A model generated the notes under the pieces. The model ran no database searches and was not told where the DNA came from. It was given only the letters and a program-made list of their open reading frames with translations. Shown here one piece after another: positions 33,902 to 43,092 of a stretch of 64,000 nucleotides of DNA. This DNA comes from B1SED10-75 sp964636865 (GTDB lineage: Bacteria > Bacillota > Dethiobacteria > DTU022 > PWGO01). The stretch covers positions 1 through 64,000 of the forward strand of contig CAZWVJ010000006.1 of assembly GCA_964636865.1 (NCBI GenBank). The letters run 5' to 3'. Positions within the stretch are counted from its first letter, which is position 1. Every line of letters starts with the position of its first letter. The position numbers were made by a program, and so were the translations under genes.

Positions 33902-34777
33902 CTACTCTGTTTCTAAAGCTTTCGTTATCTTATGCCTGCCTTCTGCCGATAAAGTTCCTTTTTCATTGGCCACTAAAGCTGTATAATTTCCCAACCGGCG
34001 ATAAACTTCCAGTAATTGGGGCATTTCCTTTTTAATCCGTTCTATATGACTGCCAATTGTATCTGCATCTCCCCGGTCAATAGGGCCGGTCAATGCCCGG
34101 GGCACTCCTACCCTTTTAACATTAGCAAGGGTTCCCTCGATAAGAGGCATTAACGCCGACAAAGCTTCATCGCGCGGCACCCCGGAAGTCTCCATCATTT
34201 TTAACCCCATATCCAGGAGAGCAACAAAATAATTACAAGACACACACGCTGCAGCATGATACAACGGCTTCATCTCCGTAGAAATAGTCAGGGCATTACC
34301 TTCAAGGGCAACCACAAGCTTTTGCCCCACCTGCAGGGCTTCTTCATCCCCTTCCATGGTAAAATATGTGCCGGGAAGGTTTTGTAAGCCCGTCTCTGCA
34401 CTGGGAAATGTCTGTAAGGGATGCATGGAAAGGACATATGCCCCGGCTTCCCGGGCACTTTCCAAAAGGTGAGAGGTATGCGCCCCGCTGGTGTGTAAAA
34501 CAACCTGTCCTTTGGAAAAGCCCTCCCTTGAAGCAATTTGTTGACAAACTTCCTCTATAAAACTGTCCGGGGTAGTAATAAATATTATGTCTGCCCGGCG
34601 AGTAATTTCAACCGGATCAGTAAATTGCTCGGTGGCAAGTTTTGCAGCAGAATGTTGGGCAGATTCCTTAGTCCGACAGCAAAGGCCTGTGAGAGTATAA
34701 CCATTGCGTTTCAGGGCCAGGGCCAAAGCCACCCCTACATTTCCCGCGCCTACAATACCAATACGCTCCATTACCAT
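33902..34777 (-). CDS. Rossmann-fold DUF2520 oxidoreductase-like protein
   Basis: 291 residues. The N-terminal NAD(P)-binding domain has IGIVGAGNVGVALALAL and IIFITTPDSFIEEV, like 6-phosphogluconate dehydrogenase and ketopantoate reductase. The C-terminal all-helical DUF2520 domain has YHAAACVSCNYFVALLDMG and ALTGPIDRGD. The family has no settled function. It is 33 bases upstream of panB, and no panE or ilvC is in view; a ketopantoate reductase role is therefore plausible but is inference. GAGAGGT precedes the ATG. It is the first gene of the panB-panC-panD unit. Confidence 0.85.
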   Translation of the reverse strand: MVMERIGIVGAGNVGVALALALKRNGYTLTGLCCRTKESAQHSAAKLATEQFTDPVEITRRADIIFITTPDSFIEEVCQQIASREGFSKGQVVLHTSGAHTSHLLESAREAGAYVLSMHPLQTFPSAETGLQNLPGTYFTMEGDEEALQVGQKLVVALEGNALTISTEMKPLYHAAACVSCNYFVALLDMGLKMMETSGVPRDEALSALMPLIEGTLANVKRVGVPRALTGPIDRGDADTIGSHIERIKKEMPQLLEVYRRLGNYTALVANEKGTLSAEGRHKITKALETE

Positions 34778-34839
34778 GCGCCCAAACCTCTCTTCACAGC
34801 GGCGGCTCTTGCCGATTGCCCCTGTTGTTCCTTAAAGTA

Positions 34840-34867
34840 AAAATACCTTACCCCAGGGGCAAGGTAC
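34840..34867 (-). terminator. Terminator closing the M42 peptidase cluster
   Basis: Minus strand TACCTTGCCCC-T-GGGGTAAGGTA, an 11-bp stem with one mismatch, followed by TTTTTACTTT. It lies in the 301-base gap between the first M42 gene and the DUF2520 gene; the rest of that gap (34868-35078) is AT-rich with no supportable gene. Confidence 0.85.
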
Positions 34868-35078
34868 ACTTTGTTAGAAAAAATAACTTTAATCATTTCA
34901 GTACCCTCCGTCCCGGTCCAAATATGGTTCCAAGCAGAGTAAGTTTTTTAAGTCTGTACTTGTTCAACGCTTACCAGCTGCCGACAGTAACATTTTAACT
35001 TAATTTTTCCACCCCCGTCAATAATTTTCATTTACTTTTTTTACCTAAATTTTATGAGCCGGAAAACATACTCCTCAT

Positions 35079-36086
35079 TTACTGTCTCATTGAAGTCCAT
35101 TCGGGGGAGAGACAAACTTTTTCCATAAGGTTCACACCATTCTCCACATCGCCGCCATCAACCATTTCAGAAGCTGTATGAACATAACGGCAGGGGATGG
35201 ACATTACTCCGGAAGGCACTCCTTCACGGCTTATGTGTATAGAACCGGCATCCGTACCGCCCCTTTCTAAAACTTCTAACTGGTAATCTATTTTATTCTT
35301 TTCCGCCGTTTCTATCATCAGACGCCGCACCCGGGGATGACAAATTACTGAAGAATCTTTTACTTTAACCGCAGGTCCTTTTCCTAAAGATACATCCATG
35401 CGCGGCGCTTCCGGCATATCCCCTACCCGGGTAACATCCACAGCCACAGCATAATGAGGAGCCAAACTGTAAGCTGCACTTTTGGCGCCTCTTAACCCCA
35501 CTTCTTCTTGCACGGTGAAAACGAAAACCAGTTCCCGGGAAACTTTTTGCCCGTAGAGACGTTTTAACAATTCCACCAGGACAACACATCCAATACGATT
35601 GTCCATGGCCTTGGCAAGGTATCTTTTACCCAGATCTACAAAGGAATGGTGAAAAACAGCCATATCACCCAGAGAAACTTTCGCCGCAGCTTCCTCTTTG
35701 CTGGAAGCTCCAATATCCAGGTATAGTTTTGACCAGGTTAACTCCTTAAAACTATCTACCTTCTCATGGTACACTGTTCCTACAGTTCCGTTTGCAAATA
35801 TAAATCGCTGGCCTATCAACTGATAAAAAGCTACGCCCCCTACCGAGGATATGCGCAAAAAACCTTTTTCATCAATATGGGTGATGATCAAACCAATTTC
35901 ATCCATATGGGCTGCCAACATTAGGCGGGGATCTTTCCCTTTCCTTACTGCCACCAGGTTGCCTAATGGATCTGTAAATACTTCATCGGCATAGTCTTTA
36001 ACTTCTTCATAAATAACTCGGCGGATATCATCTTCAAGACCGGAAGGCCCAAAGGTTCCCGTAAATTTACTAATTAATTTTTGCAT
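35079..36086 (-). CDS. M42 family aminopeptidase (1 of 3)
   Basis: Di-zinc aminopeptidase of the TET/glutamyl aminopeptidase/endoglucanase-M family, 335 residues, usually a dodecameric cytosolic enzyme that trims peptides. Metal and catalytic residues are in AAHMDEIGLI (His, Asp), AMDNRIGC (bridging Asp), VQEEVGLRGA (catalytic Glu pair), AVDVTRVGD (Asp) and RYVHTASEM (His). ATG at 36086 chosen; a TTG at 36110 would add eight residues. It is the most downstream of three tandem M42 genes. Confidence 0.93.
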   Translation of the reverse strand: MQKLISKFTGTFGPSGLEDDIRRVIYEEVKDYADEVFTDPLGNLVAVRKGKDPRLMLAAHMDEIGLIITHIDEKGFLRISSVGGVAFYQLIGQRFIFANGTVGTVYHEKVDSFKELTWSKLYLDIGASSKEEAAAKVSLGDMAVFHHSFVDLGKRYLAKAMDNRIGCVVLVELLKRLYGQKVSRELVFVFTVQEEVGLRGAKSAAYSLAPHYAVAVDVTRVGDMPEAPRMDVSLGKGPAVKVKDSSVICHPRVRRLMIETAEKNKIDYQLEVLERGGTDAGSIHISREGVPSGVMSIPCRYVHTASEMVDGGDVENGVNLMEKVCLSPEWTSMRQ

Positions 36087-36157
36087 GGCTAAGAAACAGA
36101 CTCCTTCCAATTTATATTTTTAAGCCTATATTTTTTAAGCCAGCCACTTAGTTTCTT

Positions 36158-37192
36158 TCAAACTACGAAAGATTTGAGGAATGCGCGGACGAGCTCCAGG
36201 GTATGCCGATAATCACTTTCTTTAAGAATAGAAAAGGGTGAATGAATATACCGGCAGGGAACTGATATCACGGCAGTGCGTGTTCCTTCCCGGGCTAAAG
36301 ATATGGCCCCGGCATCGGTAAAACCACCGGTAAACCTGCGAAACTGAAAGGGAATTTTGTTTTGCTCCGCCGTCTTCACCAGTTTTTGCATAAGCTCTCG
36401 ATCCACCATCACCGATTGATCCATGAAGGTGATAGCGGGACCCTGCCCTAAAGTAGTAGAATACTCGTGATCTTTTGATTCCGGCACATCGGAAGCCGCC
36501 GTTCCTTCAATTACAAGGGCTATTTCAGGGTTTAACGCATAAGCGGCTGTCCTGGCCCCCCGAAAGCCTACCTCTTCCTGCACAGTGAAAGCCGCCTGAA
36601 AAGGGGGAAGGCCTTTCTGATGATCATGCAGCAGTTCCAACAGGATAGCACAACCCACCCGATCGTCAAAAGCTTTACCCATGTAGCAATTATCGCCCAA
36701 ACTTGTAAAAGCAGACTCGAAAGAAACATAATCCCCGATTTGTACCAATTTTTCCGCTTCTTCTTTTCCTTTGGCTCCGATATCTATAAAGAGGTTTTTA
36801 ACTTCATAAGGTCGCTTGCGTTCATCCTCTCTCTGCAGATGAACAGCTTTAGCGCCGATAACACCCGGCACACGACCTTTTCCCACCAGGACGTTTTTGG
36901 CCACCAACACTCTATCATCAATACCCCCTACTTTTTTAAAGCGTAGATGCCCTGTTTTTTCTATGGAGCTGATCAAAAGTCCTACTTCATCCATATGAGC
37001 AGCCAGCATGATACGGGGGATTTTTGCAGGGGGAGCAGAACGATTTCCCTTGAAGCCCTTGCCTGCCAGCAAATTGCCCATATAGTCAGTATCTGCCTTA
37101 ACTCGAGAAGGTAGAGCTTCCCGAATATATTTTCTAACCTCATTTTCATTACCGGAAACTCCGGGAATACCTGAAAGCTCTTCTAAAAACAT
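36158..37192 (-). CDS. M42 family aminopeptidase (2 of 3)
   Basis: 344 residues, same fold as its neighbours: AAHMDEVGLL, AFDDRVGC, VQEEVGFRGA, and RYIHSPFSI at the C-terminus. The third metal site reads VIEGTAASD, with Glu instead of the Asp seen in the flanking copies, a known variation that may shift substrate or metal preference. The sequence diverges clearly from copies 1 and 3, so the cluster is old rather than recently duplicated. Confidence 0.93.
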   Translation of the reverse strand: MFLEELSGIPGVSGNENEVRKYIREALPSRVKADTDYMGNLLAGKGFKGNRSAPPAKIPRIMLAAHMDEVGLLISSIEKTGHLRFKKVGGIDDRVLVAKNVLVGKGRVPGVIGAKAVHLQREDERKRPYEVKNLFIDIGAKGKEEAEKLVQIGDYVSFESAFTSLGDNCYMGKAFDDRVGCAILLELLHDHQKGLPPFQAAFTVQEEVGFRGARTAAYALNPEIALVIEGTAASDVPESKDHEYSTTLGQGPAITFMDQSVMVDRELMQKLVKTAEQNKIPFQFRRFTGGFTDAGAISLAREGTRTAVISVPCRYIHSPFSILKESDYRHTLELVRAFLKSFVV

Positions 37193-37319
37193 CTTACCTG
37201 GCCTCCCGATTATTCGATATAGCCACCGCCATATCTAAACAGATTTCTTTTCTGCAAGTGCTCTCCAACAAATAATAGGAACATCCCTTACTTCCGCCAC
37301 GCTTTTCCAAAGAAATTAA

Positions 37320-38390
37320 TCACTCATAACTGCAAACTTCCCCGAGGAAATTTTCATTAACTTCGGTAATAAAATAAGCCAGCAAGCTTCCCGCCAAATA
37401 AATATCTTGAGCATGCACCATTTCTACCGGCGTATGCATATATCGCAACGGAATAGAAAGCAGGGCGCAGGGAACGCCTTCCCTGCTTACCTGTATAGAA
37501 CGGGCATCGGTAGGGGTAGCTCCGGGCGAGGGTTCCAAAACATAAGGAATACGAGATTCTTCGGCGAGTTTTTGTAATTTATCACTCAATACCTGATGGA
37601 TATTAGGGCCCACTGCAATAGCAGGGCCTTTACCTAATTCCGCAGTATCTTCCTGGTCTACGCCGGGCATGTTCCCATGGCAAACATCCACTGCCACCCC
37701 AATATCAGGCATAATTTCATAAGTTGAAGTAACTGCCCCCCTGGCTCCTACTTCTTCCTGCACCGTTCCCACAAAATAAACATCCGCCTGGTGGACAAGG
37801 CGTTGAAGTTCGCTGGCAGCATAAATTAAGCACATCACACCTGCCCGATCATCCAAAGCCTTACCGGTTAGACAAGAAGAATCTTTCATCTGTCTCAAAT
37901 TGCGGTGAATAGAAATAATATCGCCTACACGCACGATTTCTCGAGTTTGTTCCACCGGCAGTGCTACATCAACATGCATGTCTTCTATGCGCATTTCTTT
38001 TTGTATTTCTGTAGAAGTTACCAGGTGGGGTGATTTGGGTCCGATAACACCAATTAAATCTTTTTTCCCATGTACTATCACCGTCTGCCCCCACAAAGTT
38101 CGCGGGTCAAATCCACCGATAGGGGTAAACCTTATAAACCCGTGTTCACTTATTTCATTTACCATGAGGCCGATTTCATCCAGGTGCGCAGAAACAAAAA
38201 CTTTTTGCCTTTTACGGGATGAGCGGCGAGAAGCTCCTTTTTTATAGGCTACCAGGTTGCCTAACAAATCTCTTTTAATCTGGTGGACATAAGGTTCTAT
38301 ATGTTTCGCAGCCACCTCCGCCGCTGAGTTCTCTGCACCGGCAACTCCACTGGCTTCCGTCAACTCCTTGAGTATTGCATCCACTTCCAT
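37320..38390 (-). CDS. M42 family aminopeptidase (3 of 3)
   Basis: About 356 residues from the ATG at 38390 (GTG at 38399 is the alternative; AAAGGGTGA precedes the ATG at a good distance). Metal and catalytic residues: SAHLDEIGLM, ALDDRAGV, VQEEVGARGA, AVDVCHGNM and RYMHTPVEM. A 13-residue basic insert (KKGASRRSSRKRQK) precedes the first metal motif. Upstream is the MetE/UROD-like gene with a 31-base gap, so the four genes probably form one transcript. Confidence 0.93.
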   Translation of the reverse strand: MEVDAILKELTEASGVAGAENSAAEVAAKHIEPYVHQIKRDLLGNLVAYKKGASRRSSRKRQKVFVSAHLDEIGLMVNEISEHGFIRFTPIGGFDPRTLWGQTVIVHGKKDLIGVIGPKSPHLVTSTEIQKEMRIEDMHVDVALPVEQTREIVRVGDIISIHRNLRQMKDSSCLTGKALDDRAGVMCLIYAASELQRLVHQADVYFVGTVQEEVGARGAVTSTYEIMPDIGVAVDVCHGNMPGVDQEDTAELGKGPAIAVGPNIHQVLSDKLQKLAEESRIPYVLEPSPGATPTDARSIQVSREGVPCALLSIPLRYMHTPVEMVHAQDIYLAGSLLAYFITEVNENFLGEVCSYE

Positions 38391-38421
38391 AGAAGTCACC
38401 CTTTCTCCCGTTTAACCGGAA

Positions 38422-39492
38422 TTACAGGTTTTGCTCTACCTCCCGCAACAAACGGTATACTTTCTCCGCCTGAGCTTCCGTAAGAGTACCCGCGCCGCAA
38501 CTTGGCGTAACCATTAACTGCTCTTCCAACAACCGGCGCTCCACGCCATGCGAAACCAGTGTGTCTATGCCCTCTCTCAATTTAGCCATAAGTGATTCCG
38601 CATTTTCTTCCTCAATTTCTTGCGAAGTAGGGACTATTCCCCAGGAAAGGATACCGCCTCTCTGCAGGAAATCTTTCAATTGATCAGTGTAGACAAGCAT
38701 GGAAGAAAAATAGCCATAAGCGTCAAAATTAACCACATCCAAAGGCAAATCAAACAATAAAGACCAGTCTACTCCGGCACAGCAATGCACACCGGACACC
38801 CCCCCGGCATTTTTTATCCCGGTCACCATCTCCTGCACGCTTTGCTGGATAAATTCCCTGCTTAATCCTACATAAGTGGAAGTTCCATAGCCATAAATAG
38901 CAGGATCATCAATAAAAATAAGAACCGGCTTTTGAAAAGCAGCCAACTTCTGCAGTTGCCAGCAAGATTGGTAAGTAAGGGTTTTAACCAGTATTTCCCG
39001 CAGCTGATCATTATAAAAAGCGGCACTTCCGGCAGGGTCTGTTACCTGTAAGCCTATTACCAAAGGCCCGCTTACTTGCCCCTTAATTACTTCCACTTCC
39101 GAGGCTTCCCAGTTTTCCTGCAAAAAAGCATAAAAACCTTCCGCCGTATCAGCGGGAAAAGCAAACATTTCACCAACGTTTGACTCTGTAAAATTGTTTT
39201 CTTCCACCTCTACCAGCGTCTCATAATAATTAAGCACCCGTTCATCCCAGTCGGGGGCATCTGTACGAAAGTAAGGCTTCCCGTCATCTTCCTCTTCCGA
39301 AGTAACTAACCCTGCCTGGACAAGGGGAGCAAGATACTGCCTCACAATGCCCTCGCGAGGGTTTCTGCGGGGCAGTTGAGGCCAGTGGGGAATATACTGC
39401 AGATTTTCTTTAATTAAATTTATGCCTTCGTCTACAGATTGGTGGGGTAAACTTCCGATACCGGTTGCCCTGTGCATTAGTTTCGTGTGCAA
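38422..39492 (-). CDS. MetE/UROD-superfamily methyltransferase-like protein
   Basis: 356 residues, related to the catalytic half of cobalamin-independent methionine synthase and to uroporphyrinogen decarboxylase-type corrinoid methyltransferases. ATGIGSLPH at the N-terminus is the family opening. The zinc ligands appear as His and Cys in GVHCCAGVDWSLL and Cys in VTPSCGAGTL. The N-terminal folate-binding half of full MetE is missing, so it is a core-MetE-like enzyme, whose methyl donor is probably a methyl-corrinoid or unknown. TTG start supported by GGGAGG 7 bases upstream. Confidence 0.82.
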   Translation of the reverse strand: MHTKLMHRATGIGSLPHQSVDEGINLIKENLQYIPHWPQLPRRNPREGIVRQYLAPLVQAGLVTSEEEDDGKPYFRTDAPDWDERVLNYYETLVEVEENNFTESNVGEMFAFPADTAEGFYAFLQENWEASEVEVIKGQVSGPLVIGLQVTDPAGSAAFYNDQLREILVKTLTYQSCWQLQKLAAFQKPVLIFIDDPAIYGYGTSTYVGLSREFIQQSVQEMVTGIKNAGGVSGVHCCAGVDWSLLFDLPLDVVNFDAYGYFSSMLVYTDQLKDFLQRGGILSWGIVPTSQEIEEENAESLMAKLREGIDTLVSHGVERRLLEEQLMVTPSCGAGTLTEAQAEKVYRLLREVEQNL

Positions 39493-39638
39493 AATAAGAC
39501 CTCCCTATCCTAAACTAAAGTTAGTTCCTTTTGTTTCCTTAATTAACACCAATAGTTTTTTATTCTTTATATATTGGGGGTTCAAGTTTTATTCACTCCC
39601 AAATATTTCCAGATTATTTAGCACCTCTTTAATTTATT

Positions 39639-41267
39639 CTAAGATTCTTCTTTAATTAAATTTAGGATTTTGTTATTTTTAAAAACTGACGGCATTTCTT
39701 TACAAAGCAAACCATATTCAATACTGTCCACCAATGCCATCCAACTTGCTTCAATTATATTTGCGGAAACACCCACCGTACTCCAGGCTATTTCATCGTT
39801 CTTAGACTCCAATAAAACTCTTACCTGAGCACCGGTGCCATCTCGCGCTTCCAAAACCCTTACTTTGTAGTCCACAAGTTTGATGTTCTTCATTTCCGGG
39901 TATACTTCCTCCATTGCTTTGCGCAGGGCATGGTCCAGAGCATTAACAGGCCCGTTGCCTTCGGCGGCAGTGTGAATTTTCTTATCACCCACAGAAACTT
40001 TGATGGTAGCTTCACAAAGAGCTTCCCCATCTCCGTTTTTCTCTACAATAACCCTAAAACCTTCCAAGTTAAACAAGCTCCGGTATGCATTCATAACCTT
40101 CCAGACCATAAGCTCAAAGGAACCTTCTGCTGCTTCAAATTGGTACCCCTGGTGCTCCATTTCCTTAATTCTCTCTACAATCCTTTGGGTTTCCGGAGTT
40201 TCTTTCAAAAGCTCAATGTTATTTTGGCGTGCTTTGAAAAGAACATTACTTTTGCCCCCAAGCTCTGATACAAGTATACGCCGGCGGTTTCCAATTAATT
40301 CAGGCTTAAGGTGCTCATAAGTTTCAGGAGCTTTACTTACAGCGTCTACATGCACACCACCCTTGTGGGCAAAAGCATTAAAGCCCACATAAGGCTGGTC
40401 TTCAGAAGGTATCATGTTACATAATTCCGCCACATAATGAGAAATGTCGGTTAGTTTTTTGAGTTTGCTCTTGGAAAGCACATTCATTTTAAGCTTGAAC
40501 TTCAGGGTAGGGATGATAGTGCATAAATTAGCATTGCCGCATCTTTCCCCATAGCCATTGATAGTACCCTGCACATGCCTTATTCCCTCACGCACCGCCA
40601 TGGTAGAATTAGCCACAGCCATTCCTCCGTCATTATGGACATGAATCCCCAAAGGGGAAGTGATTGTTTTTTTAACTTCCTTAACGATGCTCTGCATTTC
40701 CCAGGGCATGATTCCTCCATTGGTATCACACAGCACTATGAGGTCGGCTCCGTTTTCTGCAGCCACTTCAAGGGTTTTCAGGGCATATTCGGGATTTTGT
40801 TTGTAACCGTCAAAAAAATGTTCAGCATCAAATATTACCTGCTTATCCAGTCCCTTGAAATATTCTATGGTATCACCGATCATCTCCAGGTTTTCATTCA
40901 GATCGGTTTCCAGGGCATTAGTAACCTGGAAATCCCAGCTCTTCCCAAAGATCGTCACTGTGGCTGTATCAGCTGCCGCGATAGCAGCTATATTTTTATC
41001 TTCATCAACTTTAATGCCAGGTTTGCGGGTACTGCCAAAAGCAGTAATCCGGCAGTTTTCAAATTTCATTTCTTTTACCGCTTCAAAAAATTCTATATCC
41101 TTGGGATTGGAACCCGGCCAGCCCCCTTCAATATAATCGACCCCCAATTCATCAAGTTTTTCCGCAATTTTAAGCTTATCTTTAACTGAAAGGGATATAC
41201 CTTCCCGTTGGGCACCATCCCGCAATGTGGTATCATACAACTCCACTTTTTTCCGTGCTGTAGCCAT
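39639..41267 (-). CDS. cimA: Citramalate synthase
   Basis: Condenses pyruvate and acetyl-CoA to (R)-citramalate, the threonine-independent route to isoleucine. 542 residues. The N-terminal HMGL-like barrel has YDTTLRDGAQREGISLS and YIEGGWPGSNPKD, which distinguish this type from 2-isopropylmalate synthase. IHVHNDGGMAVANS and NGYGERCGNANL give metal and substrate residues. The C-terminal LeuA-type regulatory domain (about 390-530) suggests feedback control. ATG at 41267 with AGGAGGTG upstream. Confidence 0.95.
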   Translation of the reverse strand: MATARKKVELYDTTLRDGAQREGISLSVKDKLKIAEKLDELGVDYIEGGWPGSNPKDIEFFEAVKEMKFENCRITAFGSTRKPGIKVDEDKNIAAIAAADTATVTIFGKSWDFQVTNALETDLNENLEMIGDTIEYFKGLDKQVIFDAEHFFDGYKQNPEYALKTLEVAAENGADLIVLCDTNGGIMPWEMQSIVKEVKKTITSPLGIHVHNDGGMAVANSTMAVREGIRHVQGTINGYGERCGNANLCTIIPTLKFKLKMNVLSKSKLKKLTDISHYVAELCNMIPSEDQPYVGFNAFAHKGGVHVDAVSKAPETYEHLKPELIGNRRRILVSELGGKSNVLFKARQNNIELLKETPETQRIVERIKEMEHQGYQFEAAEGSFELMVWKVMNAYRSLFNLEGFRVIVEKNGDGEALCEATIKVSVGDKKIHTAAEGNGPVNALDHALRKAMEEVYPEMKNIKLVDYKVRVLEARDGTGAQVRVLLESKNDEIAWSTVGVSANIIEASWMALVDSIEYGLLCKEMPSVFKNNKILNLIKEES

Positions 41268-41391
41268 AACTACACCTCCTTTACATCTCCATGGCATCTG
41301 CTATTTAAGCCATTTTTATATTTTTCTTTTTTATTTTTCAAGTCTTATCCCGGTTCGATTAGTTACTCTTTATTTTACTAACATAATCAGT

Positions 41392-41420
41392 AGTATACCG
41401 TACTGCCTGTCTCTATACAA
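41392..41420 (-). promoter_or_regulatory. Promoter of cimA
   Basis: Minus strand TTGTAT (41415-41420), 17-base spacer, TATACT (41392-41397). The leader would be about 120 bases and includes a small stem, ATGGC/GCCAT, close to the ribosome site (near 41290-41315). The gap 41268-41587 contains no other feature I can support. Confidence 0.55.
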
Positions 41421-41587
41421 GGATATTGGAAAGTTTCCCTTTTTTTTCTTTCATTTTTGTATTTTCCTGATAATAACCAACAAATTTTACCATGTTTCCC
41501 TAAATGGTTTGAAATTATTTATAGTTAATCCATAATGCAGTTATACTTTAGAGAAGCTCAAATTAATTTTTGACCACGCCTGAAATT

Positions 41588-42802
41588 TTACATTTTCTTA
41601 CGCTTTAATTCCACAGCATTATGTGGGCAGACCTCCTGGCAACAATAACAGCGGATACACGAAGAATGATCTATAAATAAAAGTTCCTGCCCTGCATCGT
41701 TTCCATTTTTATTTGCCCTGTCTTTTAAATTTTTGGAATCTTCCATGCAGGTGGAAGCGGGTTGACTAATTATACACCCCACGGGGCAATGATCCAGGCA
41801 GGTTTTACAATGAGTGCACCGACTGCCAATATGAGGCCAGGGGCGATACAATTCGCGTATTTCCCGCAGGCGGGCGGGCATATATCTCCACAGAAAAGAC
41901 CAACCACGCCCGGAAGCGCCCTTATCAAAATCCTGCAAGCGCAGTTCCTGAAACGGGCCGGATATTTCTACATCAGAAAGATCCTTCTTTAAATATCCCC
42001 GTTTTACTGCCGCTTCCAAAACCGAAACTTCACCCGGAACATAACCGACCATACGGGCACAAGCAGCATCAAGCGCCAGGGCATCCGGTGAAGCCAGAAG
42101 AGCACCTAAAGTACGAGGACGCCCGCTTCGCGGCCCTAAGCCTTCCATAGCCACCACTGCATCTACAAGGGAAAGGGAGGGTTTTATATTCAGGTATAAA
42201 TCAAGGAGCATATGGCCAAAATCACCAACCCCGGGATGACGGAGATGATAATACCTCTTATAATTACCCGCAATCAGGCCATAACAATTTTTCACTGCAG
42301 CTGTCAGCCCGGTGAGGGTGTGGGTCTTTAGTTTGGCTATATTGATAATAAGATCCATTTCCATGGCTTCCGCTGAAACGGCAAATGTAGGACAGGTATG
42401 CGCTCCTTCCCAGGTAAGGAATTTTTTTTCTATCAGAGGCATCATTTCAGCTCCCGTATTTTGAACTACCTCCGTTATACCGCTTACTTCTGCCACTTTT
42501 TGTAAACTGCCGTGCATAGAGCTATCGCCTATGTAAGCTTTTCCTCCTGCATTCTGCACAGCTTCAATTACTGCTTGTACCACCGCCGGGTGAGTGGTCA
42601 CAGCATCTGCAGAGGGAGCGGGAGCCAATAAGTTAGGCTTAATAAGAACCCGGGAACCAGGGCTTACATAATTTTCAATCCCTCCATAATAATGTAATGT
42701 TTCCTTTAAAGCCTCATCCACAGTATTTTGCTCATAATTTCTGCAATGTGATATGCTTGCATAGCGAGGTCCCGATTCAAGATTTTCTTTTTCCTTGTTC
42801 AT
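41588..42802 (-). CDS. DUF362 protein with C-terminal ferredoxin domain
   Basis: 404 residues. Residues about 15-300 are a DUF362 domain (VLIKPNLLAPAP, VTTHPAVVQAVIEA, KLKTHTLTGLTAAVKNCYG). The C-terminus has two Cys clusters: CTHCKTCLDHCP and CIRCYCCQEVCP, separated by an unusual polar insert of about 35 residues that includes an extra Cys (STCMEDSKN). It probably carries two [4Fe-4S] clusters; the reaction catalysed by DUF362 proteins is not established. Start at 42802 has only a weak AAACAGG site. Confidence 0.87.
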   Translation of the reverse strand: MNKEKENLESGPRYASISHCRNYEQNTVDEALKETLHYYGGIENYVSPGSRVLIKPNLLAPAPSADAVTTHPAVVQAVIEAVQNAGGKAYIGDSSMHGSLQKVAEVSGITEVVQNTGAEMMPLIEKKFLTWEGAHTCPTFAVSAEAMEMDLIINIAKLKTHTLTGLTAAVKNCYGLIAGNYKRYYHLRHPGVGDFGHMLLDLYLNIKPSLSLVDAVVAMEGLGPRSGRPRTLGALLASPDALALDAACARMVGYVPGEVSVLEAAVKRGYLKKDLSDVEISGPFQELRLQDFDKGASGRGWSFLWRYMPARLREIRELYRPWPHIGSRCTHCKTCLDHCPVGCIISQPASTCMEDSKNLKDRANKNGNDAGQELLFIDHSSCIRCYCCQEVCPHNAVELKRKKM

Positions 42803-42806
42803 CCTG

Positions 42807-42838
42807 TTTTAAGCGAAGATACTCCCACTTTTAAGCGA
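42807..42838. repeat. Direct repeats at the DUF362 start
   Basis: Two copies of TTTTAAGCGA (42807-42816 and 42829-42838) are spaced exactly 22 bases apart, two helical turns, just upstream of the DUF362 ATG. The second copy lies within a CCACTT/AAGTGG stem. They may be an operator or chance. The remaining gap to 43092 holds a plus-strand promoter and AT-rich sequence. Confidence 0.4.
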
Positions 42839-42956
42839 TAGCATAAGTGGAAGAGGAATCGCCACTCCTCCTTTCTTTCTACCAAGCTTCTAAATTATGA
42901 ATAAGTTAACAAGTTAACACACAGCGTACCATTAAATATAGCAGGATGGCATAGAT

Positions 42957-42985
42957 TTGACAAAACTACCAATAAAAATTAAACT
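42957..42985 (+). promoter_or_regulatory. Plus-strand promoter for the zinc-ribbon gene
   Basis: TTGACA (42957-42962), 17-base spacer, TAAACT (42980-42985). Between it and the gene is a 10-bp AT-only inverted repeat (AAAAATTAAT...ATTAATTTTT, about 43027-43050) and the pair TGGAGGC / GCCTCCA (near 43014 and 43084) that could fold the leader. Confidence 0.55.
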
Positions 42986-43092
42986 TAAGCTGAAATGAGC
43001 GGCTGTAATAATATGGAGGCTTAAGTCAAAAATTAATAAAAATTAATTTTTGGTTTTTTATATTTGGAAAGGACAAAAAATATGCCTCCAGG

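Noticed and set aside
40575..41189. 204-codon plus-strand reading frame opposite cimA
   Set aside because: It is antisense to a clearly conserved enzyme, has no family features and is rich in residues expected from reverse-strand reading.
42840..42900. 18-codon GTG-started peptide after a GGAGGA upstream of the DUF362 gene
   Set aside because: The ribosome site is only one base from the GTG and the peptide has no conserved feature.
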